Assembly: GCA_934045905.1 (NCBI GenBank)
Contig: OW203769.1
Span: forward strand, 27,206,817 to 27,270,816
DNA from: Leuctra nigra
Lineage: Eukaryota; Arthropoda; Insecta; Plecoptera; Leuctridae
Reading direction: 5' to 3'
DNA length: 64,000 bases
Below are positions 39,801 to 51,800 of this stretch, in pieces. Numbering within the stretch: position 1 is the first letter of the stretch; every line of letters starts with the position of its first letter. The notes under the pieces were generated by a model that saw only the letters and a program-made list of their open reading frames with translations, had not been told where the DNA came from and made no database searches. A program made the position numbers and the translations under genes.

Positions 39801-42800
39801 AAGGTAGAGAGGTTGGCATTTAAAATGGGGAGAGAGCGGCTACGGTGGTTTGGCCACATGAAGAGAATGCAGAGGGAGAGAATACCGCGTCGGGAGTTCG
39901 AAGCTGCGAGAAGTGATAAAAGGAGAGTGGGAAGACCGAGGGAAAAGTGGAGAGAGCTGGTAGCAGAAGATGTACAAGAGAGACTGGAGAAGTGGGAAGA
40001 AGTGGAAGAAGGAAGGTGGTGGGAAGACAGGAAGAAGTGGAAAAAAACTGGTAGAGAAGAAGAACGAAGAGGAAGAGCCAAGCCTGGCCAGCTAGCTTAG
40101 GAGTCCGGGCCCTAGTAAATGGTGGCCTCGCCACCCCCCGACCCAACTCTTGGAACCGGGAGGAAGATTATTATTATTAATTAATTGTCTGCTGCATTTT
40201 GCTATACTTTGATTTTAATGATCTTATTAATATTTCGTTTCGTGAATGATTTTTGAAGTTAACATTTCGGCAAGAAGGTTACTCGGTTCGTTTGCGAATG
40301 TTTTGAAATTTGAAAGATGTTACCTTTAGAACAAAACTAAAGACGTAAATAAAACTGGCAGTAATGTTTAAAAGTTACAATTGTTTTCTAAAAATGTATT
40401 AATAATTTTATTTTCTAATTTTTGGAAAACAACTACTTATATCAAAACAATTCATTTATTTAAATTTCAGAATAAAATCAGTCGTGAGTTTCCATGTTTT
40501 GACACATTTTTATGTAAAAATACGTCTGAACAAAGAAAAGTTGAAAATATCTTCACTTTCACTCCTAGTTTTAAATGGGTTTGAAACAAAAATATGAAGA
40601 AACCTAGTGCAAAATTAAGTAATACACATTTAATCATATTATTTTATTATTTGTTTCGCTTTCTATTTATATGTTTATATTTGTAATTTTGAACTTAACA
40701 AAATGTAAAGGCTACGAACCCAAGGATTAACGTGAAATGTCGCTTCCGCGCCGAGCATCCGACTTGCCGCTAGGAGAGTGTGCCGCTATGTAGTGAATGC
40801 CGACGTGTGTTTTAACTGCTTCAGTAGTGCGATGGTTTGTGTTGTTGTTTGTTGCACCTGCGGTTGTAGGCGAGGCAAGACAATCGCGGACGTACTCGGA
40901 GCACTTGCAGAACCGAGTGGCCACCATGATGGAACGTACGTACCCAGGACATATACAAGCCAGGGACTGGAACTGGAACCGAAAAGAACATATATTTTTA
41001 TAGGAATCGGAACCCATATTAATTTTTAAGGGGAACCGGAACCCTTATTTATATTTTACATTATTTGGGTCCATAATGGTTCCAAAAGGTTTCTTTAAAT
41101 AATAAATTTTGCATAGAATTTTATAAATTTTTACTTCATTGCCTTTCAAATCTGAAAATATTCATTACCATTAAATTACATATTTTCAAATAAATGATCA
41201 CTTAGTTAAATTATTGTTAGACATTTCTGTGTATAGTTCCCAAAACACTATTTCAAATAACTTTCTAAATTTTATGGAACCTGAATCGGAACCGTTATTT
41301 TTTCTCCAGGAACCGGAATCGGAACCGATTTTCATTTGGGTTCCAGTCCCTTATACAAGCACACACAGGACCGTTCACATTCAAACTTAGAGTCTTGGTT
41401 TTTAATTGTTCTTATGCTCTGTTTTTTCGACCAGATATTCAATATTCCTCTGCATTATCGTTCGGGAAACAGGACAGTTCACTATTCGTGATGATCCAGA
41501 GGTGGCCAAGAGTGTTTTCATGTATTTTAAAGTAGGCAGCAGGCGATCTGTGGATTGGATTTTATTTTAAAACAGTTATTTTACCAACACCTGAGTTAGT
41601 ACAACTTGGAGTCCAGCATCATTACCATTGTTAGAATCATCTCCATGATAAGTTCCAGACTCCAGGTTGAGAGAACTAAGGAGTTCATAAAAATACTTGT
41701 TTTAAAAGTGCAATTAATCCACAGATTGCCTGCTGCCTACTATAGTTATGTTCTCTTTTGGAAGATCTCTACCATAATGTATTATCATTCATTACATCAG
41801 TCTACTTTTCTTTTTCATAAAATATATTGAAAAATAACATGTTTTGCATATTATATCAACCAATTCAATGTTATCTTGTTACATATGCATATGCCTTGTT
41901 ATTGATATTTGAACTTTGGAGAGACGTTTGTACATTTTAAACTTCATTGTCTTCGTGTATACAAAACAAGCTGATCTGTCAGGTGATCTAATTTGGTCCG
42001 ATTTAGATCACCACATGTACTAGCCTCACGACTGAAATTGTTACGTTTCACAATTATCTATTATCTATTATTTTTATATAACACAATTCACAAATAACAC
42101 AAATATTCATAAAGACAATTGAATTCTAAGTTTGATTGTGAACGAGTCTTTCTACAACTAAGCACAAGATAATTCAAGAAATATGATGTAAAAGACAAAC
42201 ACCAATCTTCATGCAATAACATTTCTCTGGTGACAATCTGACGTGGCTATTCTGATCCCTAACGTTCAGCTTTGCAAGACTCTGATAACATGCCCAGGTT
42301 GTCCAACATGATTTACTTTTCATTTCTCATCGTTGTGCTTTCGTCTGCCAGGCGCAAGTGAGTCGCCTGAATGGAACAAATTTCAAACGATAACTGATGT
42401 ATCTTTCTTTGCAAGCCCGTATTTCGACTGCGTACAGAGGAGGGATTTGACCGTTTGCAAAAAGGCTCTGGAAGGAAAAAGTTTTTATTATATTTGTCCA
42501 CGTACTGATTCTTCCAGGCCTAAGTTTATATAGAAAATAGTTTATGATAATTTTGTAATTATTTTGATTAGGTACATTTTAACTATCTTTCAGCTAGATA
42601 CATTAGGTCTTGCTTGACTTACAATCCCCTGATAAGGTGTCTGATAGCTATAGGCTAGATAAAACCAGTCCATGGCAATGGTATGAACTATGAACTGGTT
42701 TTGTCTGATTCGTGCATGAAACATTGGTCAGGGAATTGTAAAACATGGCCTTAGTGAGAAGTTTCCACTCAACTATCTTAGTGCTTCTGTGTCTTGTGAA

Positions 42801-45800
42801 AAATGTTCTTGGCACAAAAATCTTACTCAAGGAATGGTACCTAATCATTTTGTTGCTTTATCATCACTAAGAAAATAGTAACACACTGTTTTCTTTTCTC
42901 AGAATAATAATGATGCATTTAGCATTTTCCCTTCTCTTGGAAATGTGTCAAAATCACAACCTATGGTACCATACCATTTACAGTATTATTATAATTGTTC
43001 ATCAACCTGTTGATCATGGATTGTCTTGATTTTATAGAAACTTTAGATGTGGTAACAAAATGGCATATTTTTTGCTGTTGACATCTTTCTTGCTAGCCAC
43101 AGAAGTATATTCAAAATGTACATAAAAAACTACCAGCTGCATTATTATTAATAATTTTGAGATAATTTGATAAACTTAAGCAAATATGTAGTGTTCTTGG
43201 ATTTTATTTTAATACACAAGTGGATTGGTTTATGTCACTCACAAATCCACCTTTAATTTTAAACAGGTTTTAAGCCCCATTTATACGGTGCAATTTCTTG
43301 TACAACTTCTGTGCCACAGTTGTTCTGCACATGTGCAGAGTCACTTTTTCATCTCAAAAGTGACATTGCGCACGAGCAGATAAACTGTGGCACAGAAGTT
43401 GTACAAGAAATTGCACCGTGTAAATGGGGCTTTATACCTGACTTTGAAGTGAACTTTTGACAATTTCAAAGCAGTAATAAATTATAATGCATATCTCTCA
43501 GGAAAAAGAGCCATTTGTATGGACTCTATATCCAGATAGTAAACTTGGCCAACCCGTAATTCACACTATTTGCTTGATTGTCGTCAACCGATCTCGCAAT
43601 GCTGCTGGTTAGTTTCTGCTGTACGTTGCTGTTCTAACGGAGTGTGTCGCCACGTGTAGAGGAGAGCGACATGGACCGCGTGTTCAAGCTGCCGTCGACG
43701 ACGTTCATCGGCGGCAAGGAGAAGTCGCTGAGCCTGCGCGAGATCCTGCGCCGCCTGGAGAACGCGTATTGCCGCCACATCGGCGTGGAGTTCATGTTCA
43801 TCAACTCGCTGGAGCAGTGCAACTGGATCCGACAGAGGCTGGAGAGTCCCGGAGTCATGGAGATCGCCAACGAGGAGAAGAGGCTCATCCTCGCGCGACT
43901 CACCAGAGCCACGGGGTAACTACACGCTTCCCCTCGACACTGTGTCAAAACAAATTGTGAAACGCCATTGTTTCTTCAATTTCTTATGCTTATTTTGAAA
44001 ACTTCATCTATTTTTACTACATACCGACTAGTATTTTTCTGATCCGTATACCTACCAAAAAATTCTCTTAGCAGTTTTGCAATCTTGAACAAAAACTGCT
44101 TTGAACTGCAGTATTCTTATGTTTTAAGCAATTGCTACCTACTGATTATGATAAATGATTGACATAAAAATGTAGATAGATTTACATTTTATGATCACTT
44201 GGATTACTTTCTTGACCACTTTCCGCTATTTGATTGCTATTTGCTTAGGCCAGTTGCTTCCTTTGGAAATATATTTTTAGTGTAACCTCTCTTGCGAAAT
44301 ATTGCTACGTTTATAGTACGGCATAGTGCTCAGCAAAAGATGAACTTAGTTTATTGTATGACCTTGAATGCCAGCGCTCGGTTCTGGGCATTAGAACCTG
44401 ATTGGTTGGCGGTTGAACGCCAGCGCTGAGCTCTTTGGCGAACTGTAAACGTTCTAAGTTCACTGCATCCAACTTCTAACACAAAGAAATCACTTCATTT
44501 TTTATTTACACAATACTTCCATAGAATGTATTTTAAAATTCATAACATTAGAATCAATGTTTATAAACAATCTGACTTTGTATCAATCATATTATATTTT
44601 ATGTTTCCCTAAATAACTCATTTCAGACCATGTATAATGTTGTACATTATGCTGGTGATTTGCCTCCAGTTTCGAGGCGTTCCTGGCGAAGAAGTGGTCC
44701 AGCGAGAAGCGTTTCGGTCTGGAGGGCTGCGAGATCCTGATCCCTGCGATGAAGGAGGTGATCGACAAGAGCACGGAGCTGGGCGTGGAGTCCGTGGTCA
44801 TGGGGATGCCGCATCGAGGTCGCCTCAACGTGTTGGCCAACGTGTGTCGCAAGCCGCTCGAGCAGATCTTCACGCAGTTCGCAGCTCTCGAGTCGGCCGA
44901 TGACGTGAGTGCCGTGGGGGGGGGGGGGGGGGGTATTTCATGTGGTTTACTAAATCGATGGCAAGTCAAAATTTTGACATCAAATATATTTCAACATTGA
45001 AATAACATTCATGTTTTTGCACTTTTAAAGACCGGTTGTACAATGTCCCGATAAAGCTGTAGGATTTTTCAGTTGAAACCGTGGCAACAGCCAATGAAAC
45101 ACAGCCATCTAGACTGCTCAAGTCCACTTTAGGCTACAGTGAACTTTATCTTACTTATTGGGACATTGTACAACCAAGCCTAAATGGAATAATCAACCTG
45201 TTGCATACTAGCCGGCTCTGTGAGCAAGTGAACTGACACATGATGTAACTGAAATTCTATTATATTGTTTGAAAAACCACTCGGCCATAATTTTATGACT
45301 TTCATGTTTTACCCTGACTTTTAAATATAAAACTAGCTTTACAATCTTCATCGAAGTACTTAGTGACCTGTCAATATTTTAGACCTGTTTTCAATATTAA
45401 CTAGAGATGGGCCGATACCGATACCGATACTCGCGATACCACCGATACCATTGGTATCGGAGTATCGCCGATACTTCAATTTTTTTGGCCATATTTGGCG
45501 ATACTTTTGAACCAATACTTTTGAATTTTTCCGCGTTTCACAAAGACTGTTTCCCCATTGGCTGTTGCTCAACACACTATTATAGAAGCTAAAACACCAT
45601 TGGCTTATGTACAATGAGCATCGACCAATCAGAGCGCCGCTTTGATCTAGGTTTCCTGCAGTTCATTCAACTTCTTTCATGGCGTCTTGCATTATTTTGT
45701 TAGGCATAACTTATTTTTAATGTGATGTGTTCCAAACGGAATAAAAGTGGTGTCTGGAACCAATTTACTATAAAACATGATTTCAAACTGATTTTTTTTT

Positions 45801-48800
45801 TGTAAAGGTAATGCATTTTGTTTTGTTGAGTACATAGGGAAAATGAGTACTTAATTTGATGTACCTAACCCTGAAATCACACGTGCACATAATCTATAAA
45901 AATTAAGGTAACAAAAGTATCGGCGATAGTATCGGTATTGTAAATCAATAAGCAGGTATCGGTACAAGTATCGGTATCGGTGAAAATGTGGTATCGACCC
46001 ATCTCTAATATTAACCATGATTTTTGGCTCACCATCGATAGAATCTCATAATTTCCGTTACTTTCATGCGACTCCGTGATCCCTATTGACTGCTATTTCA
46101 TCCATTTGGTCCACCATTGTTGTCTTGTGGAGAAAACGTGGTGTGAAAATTGCCCATGTTTGTGACGCAGGGCTCGGGCGACGTCAAGTACCATCTGGGA
46201 ACGTACATCGAGCGACTCAACCGCGTCACCAACAAGAACATCCGGCTGGCGGTCGTGGCCAATCCCTCGCATCTGGAGGCCGTCGACCCCATCGTGCAGG
46301 GCAAGACGAGGGCGGAGCAGTTCTACCGCGGAGACGGGGAGGGCAAGAAGGTGGGTGTTCTTGCATCATCATGGGTGTTTGCCGATTGGGAAGTTTACAG
46401 AATATTATGAGACGGATTGGAAACATAATATTTGAAATTTAGATGTTTCTGATTTCCATGAAGAACGTATTAAATTGTTGTGATGAATAGTTATCAAGGA
46501 ATCTTCGTTCAGTTGTGAAGAAAGTTTAGGTAATTAACCTGTTGAAGTATTTTGATGAGTAACTCGCCATATGGTTGCCATTCTGTAGTTTGATGAGGAT
46601 ATCTCGCCAGTTCAAGTTTACTTAACCTTGTATTAAAAAACCATTACAAATTAATAACTTATCATGATTTATGATAGTATTGGTAATTTTTATAAATCTT
46701 TCTGGGACTTATGTACCTATGGTCAACTCATTATGCTGTGATAAAACTTACGTCCTAGAGCGACCACCAGTCGTTTGCAGACCTAGTTGCCTAGATTGAT
46801 TGATATTAGTATTAGTTTATATGTGAGGGATGATTTGCAAGACTGGTTTTATCCCAACATAAAGAGAACACATTGAAAATTAAATCCCAATTACCTACCA
46901 GACAATGTTTATCTTGCACCTTGGTACCAGTTGGAACTAAACAGCAGGAGGTATCGCAAGTGACATGTGTTCTAATGATCGGTGTGCTGCCAGGTGATGT
47001 CGGTGCTGCTTCACGGCGACGCTGCGTTCTGCGGCCAAGGCATCGTGTACGAGACCATGCACTTGTCCGACCTGCCGGACTACACGACGCACGGAACCAT
47101 CCACATCGTCGTCAACAACCAGATCGGATTCACCACTGACCCCAGGCATTCGCGCTCCTCGCCTTACTGCACGGGTTAGTTCTCTGTCTGAGGCGCGAGG
47201 ACGTTCAATCATCGGACTATGATTCAACTCATTTACTCTTACCTAAAAAATTTGACAAATTGAAAAAATTGACTGTTTTTACTTTTACTTCTTTTGATGG
47301 CATACTCAACTTATTGCATAGAAGTCTGTACTAGAAGCAACTGAACTGACACAAATGATTATCTGTCTTGGCAGGCAGAAGCAGGAGAACTAGCTGTGGA
47401 AGGTCTAGAGCTGTAACTGTGGACCGTGTCAAAGACTTATCATTTGAATCTCAATATTAAGACGGCTGGGTAGTGAGCGTGGCCGTGAAAAGTTTTTTAA
47501 TCAATATTTATCAATATCTTTTACCAATTTAATTGTTAATAAAATAAGGCTTTGTACGAGTATTCAGAACTCATCAATGAAAATAATTTCATAGTTTGGA
47601 ATAGGTTTAGTACCATACTTTTACTAATTTTCAGGCACTAAACGTCTGTAGGACAAAATAAAACTAATAATCAATTCCAAGCTATGAAATTATTTTCATT
47701 GAACTGTTCTGGATACTCGAACAAAGCCTTATTTATTTTATTAACAATTACATTGGTAAAAGATATTGATCAAAATCAATTAAAAAGCTCTTGAAGGTCA
47801 AACTCACCAATCGGCCGTCTTAAGTTTGACATCAATGTCCCGTAAAACAATCGATCTGATTATCTGATAATTATCTTGTTCCTTCAAGTAGTACTGAGTC
47901 GAGAGGTAATTTAATGTGATTTTACATTACGTACTTCACGTGTTAGGTCCCACCTGCACAGTGGCAGGAATGAATCATAGGGCCTATATCCCAGGACTGA
48001 CTGGCCTCTTCTTCCTCCGTATCGATGTACTGATGTGTTTGTGCCCGCTGCAGATGTTGCTCGAGTGGTCAACGCCCCCATCTTCCATGTCAACTCCGAT
48101 GACCCCGAAGCCGTCATGCACGTATGTCGCATCGCAGCCGAGTGGAGAGCAACCTTCCACAAGGTCAGTACAGTGTATAGGTTCAAGGTCAGTAGACAGT
48201 ATAGGTGTGAATATTTTACAATAGATGATAAATGTCCTACTGGGCTTCCAACAGCTCATTTTTGTCACTTAGTAAAAAATTTAAGTTTTTTGAAGAATGG
48301 TCTTTATTAGTAATTTGTTTCTTAATTTATTATAGTTATTTGTTATTATTTCTCACTTTTTTGAAATGGGAATACTAAAATATGTGGTATATTGTCTTGC
48401 CCCCAGGACGTGGTCATCGACATCGTGTGCTACCGCCGCAACGGACACAACGAGATCGACGAGCCGATGTTCACGCAGCCGCTGATGTACCGCAAGATCA
48501 AGAACACCAAGCCGGGCCTGGACAAGTACGCTGACAAGCTCATCGCCGAGGGAGTTGTCACGCAGGAGGAGGTCAAGGTACGCCACACATTTCACAACAG
48601 ATTATCAAATATTTTACATGGCCGTTTTATAAATATTTCCGTGGCTTTTGTGCCTCGGTCTGTGACCCTCCCCAGCTTCAAGTTTGTCTGTTTTTAAGAA
48701 TTCGTTTAGTTTTCTCAGCATTATTCAATTATTAAATAATATACAAATTTTTAGTACGTAGTCTCTTCAACACTACAAATGAAAAAAATGAAATGAAAAC

Positions 48801-51800
48801 ACTACTTTTTTCATGGAATTAAGTAGGTAGCATAAGGTGTCATTTATAAATGGATAATAGCCTATATAGGTAATAACAACAAATTTTTTGTTCCGTTCTT
48901 TTGGTCTGGTTAGCATATTTATATCAGTATTTACTGGATTGTTAGACTCGGGTTTTATAATTTAATTTAACCCTACGGAGTGAAAGTGTCCCGAGAAGGT
49001 GACTATTTGCAACGCACGTCACTGCTCGGTTCCGTTGTTCCCGCCTGCATGAATGCCGCTTGTCCGCAGGACGTGCACGACAAGTACGAGAAGATCTGCG
49101 AAGAGTCGTACCAGAACGCGCGGCGCGAGACACACATCAAGTACAAGGACTGGCTCGACTCCCCGTGGTCCGGCTTCTTCGAGGGCAAGGACCCACTCAA
49201 GGTCGCGCCCACGGGCCTCAAGGAGGACACGCTCGTTCACATCGGCAAGCGAATGTCGTCCCCGCCGCCAAACGCAGCGGAGTTCGTCATTCACAAAGGT
49301 CCACTATTTACAACTCTTTTGACACTCTTTGTGTTGTTGATTGATATTTTTCTTATACTAGCGGCTTTTGCAATGCTTCTAAGGGCCGGTATTTCAATAG
49401 TGTGCTAAACCAGTAGTTAAGTTTGAAACGGTCATTGGTTGTTGCCATGGAAATATAGTCTTAATTGACTATTTAAAAGTTAGCAAGGCATTGAAAAGCT
49501 GACCCTTAGGAGAACTGAGATGAACTTTTGTTTTCCAGATCGTGATAAATTACTTGATTTCAATTTATTATATCAACTATAATTTCAGAAGAAAAATGAA
49601 TATAATTGCATTGTTTCGATTACTTTAATATTTGTTTTACCATTACATGTCACTATGTAGTGCGCCATTTTATGAAATGTTAAGTAGGAAGGAAGTTCTT
49701 TCAATCAGAATTCCAGCGATAGACATGTTCATTATTGAAACTAGCAAGTTACAGTGCCTATTGTCAGTGCCTATCAAGATTGTTCTAGGGTGGTTACACC
49801 GGAATATTGATTTATAGTCTACACTCTGCTCATGCGCTTCGAATGCTCGCTTATCATCGCGTTCACTGAGAGCGTTCCCAGTGATTGCAACGCATTGAAA
49901 TGTTCAGGTCTGGAGCGCATCCTGAAGTCTCGCATGGAGATGGTGGAGTCGCGCATGGTGGACTGGGCGCTGGGCGAGGCGATGGCGTTCGGCTCGCTGC
50001 TGAAGGAGGGCATCCACGTGCGGCTCAGCGGCCAGGACGTTGAGCGCGGCACGTTCTCCCACCGACATCACGTGCTGCACCACCAGAAGGTCGACAAGGC
50101 CACGTACAAGCCGCTGTGTCACATGTACCCCGACCAGGGGCCGTACACCGTGTGCAACTCGTCGCTCTCGGAGTTCGGAGTGCTCGGTGAGGGTCGAACA
50201 TGTTGCGTTACGTCCTGATGGGTCAGAGCTAACTTCACAAGCTCCCGATACTTATGAATATCCCCAAGAAAGTATATTTTTATGTAGGAATCATTAGGAT
50301 ATTCTACAGTCATTACAACTAGATGTACTTTCTGAAGAAAAACCTTTCATTTTCTCTGCCTTGGCCGAGTTAACTCGTCTTTAGAATGTTAATTATTTGC
50401 CTCTTCTTTTCCTGCCGTTCTATTCAACCAATCAAATTCAAATAAGTACTGAAATGTGCTTATCTCTTGGCAACTATTTACAACCAATAAATATTTAGTT
50501 CTCAATATATGTAAATAGTATGATTTGCTTTTATTCTTGCTGAAAAATCCAGTCAAGGTTAACTAACGAGTAACAAAAAGATGACCGTGGCCCTCTACAT
50601 TTTCTAGGCGCTAGAAGTTTATAGTTTAAGAGAGTTACATACGTATGATTGAATTAAGATTTGACATGATTAAATATATGTGCCAGATATAGTTTTAGTT
50701 TTTGACCGAATTTTTCATTAATTAACTTGGTCGTGAGGGGTTGTGTACGGTAAAATAACAAGGTTTATCACTATTGAGATGTGATGTGATGGGAATGAAT
50801 GGAAGGCGTTACATTTGATTGTGTCGGCAGGCTTCGAGCTGGGCTACTCGATGACGAACCCCAACGCGCTGGTGCTGTGGGAGGCTCAGTTCGGGGACTT
50901 CAACAACACCGCGCAGTGCATCATCGACCAGTTCATCTCATCGGGTCAGGCCAAGTGGGTGCGCCAGTCGGGCCTCGTCATGCTGCAGCCGCACGGGCTC
51001 GAGGGCATGGTGAGTGCGATCCAGGAGGCTCATCTCCAGTAGTCCTGCAGCCCGAGTGTTGGGGGGAACACCCACCTTCTGACCATTGAGATGGAACCAG
51101 CAGATGGATTACTTCATACAATTATTCTGGCATACCATGGCATACCTGGAAATTGAAGGAATTAACTTTCCCGGAAAATTTTCCCCCTCGCATCTCTACT
51201 TGTGTAACAGTGTAATACAGTCTTACTATCAGACTTGGGTAAATTACTTTTAAAAAGTAATGAAATTACGTTACAAATTACTTGGGTTAAAATGTAGTAA
51301 AATTACTTTACCGTTACAATTATTAAGAAGTAATGAAATTACTTTACATTTTATGAACAATAGTAACGAAATTACTTCGAAATTTTCCGTGATTTCCGAA
51401 ATGTACACAAAACAAAATAAGAAAAATGGCGCCTATCCTACAACCAGCATGCAAAGAGATTCTCGTGTCATTTTAGTGAATATATCCATTTGACATTATT
51501 TTACAAGGCGATTCTAGGTGTTTATGATTAAAAAATCGTCCAAAAGATAAAGGTAAATCAATTCAGGCTTAAATTCATCTTACTCATCGTGAATTTAGTT
51601 CCACAACTTGCAAAAGATGTACGAAAACAACAGTGGAGGCGCGACAATTTGTAACGCGTTACTAACCTCAAATTACATGGAAAAAAGTAATGAAATTACT
51701 CGGACGTTACTTCAAAAATTTTGTAATGAAATTACTGGCTCGTTACCCAAAAAAGTAATTTCGTTACAGTAACGCGTTACTTTCGTTACGTTACTACCCA

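Larger units (their letters stand above)
35694..40176 (+). mobile_element. intact two-ORF LINE inserted in OGDH intron 3
   Basis: A non-LTR retrotransposon of about 4.5 kb in the same orientation as OGDH. It has two uninterrupted, overlapping ORFs and a short ATT tail. A 9-bp flanking repeat TTAATTAAT (35685-35693, 40177-40185) may be the target duplication, though its AT-rich sequence makes it weak evidence. Intact ORFs suggest recent insertion and possible activity. The clade is not certain: the endonuclease plus reverse transcriptase layout without a visible RNase H fits RTE- or CR1-like groups. Confidence 0.9.

Noticed and set aside
42313..42533. Overlapping frames of 62-66 aa on both strands as a small gene
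   Set aside because: No family resemblance, no splice support and intronic AT-rich context.
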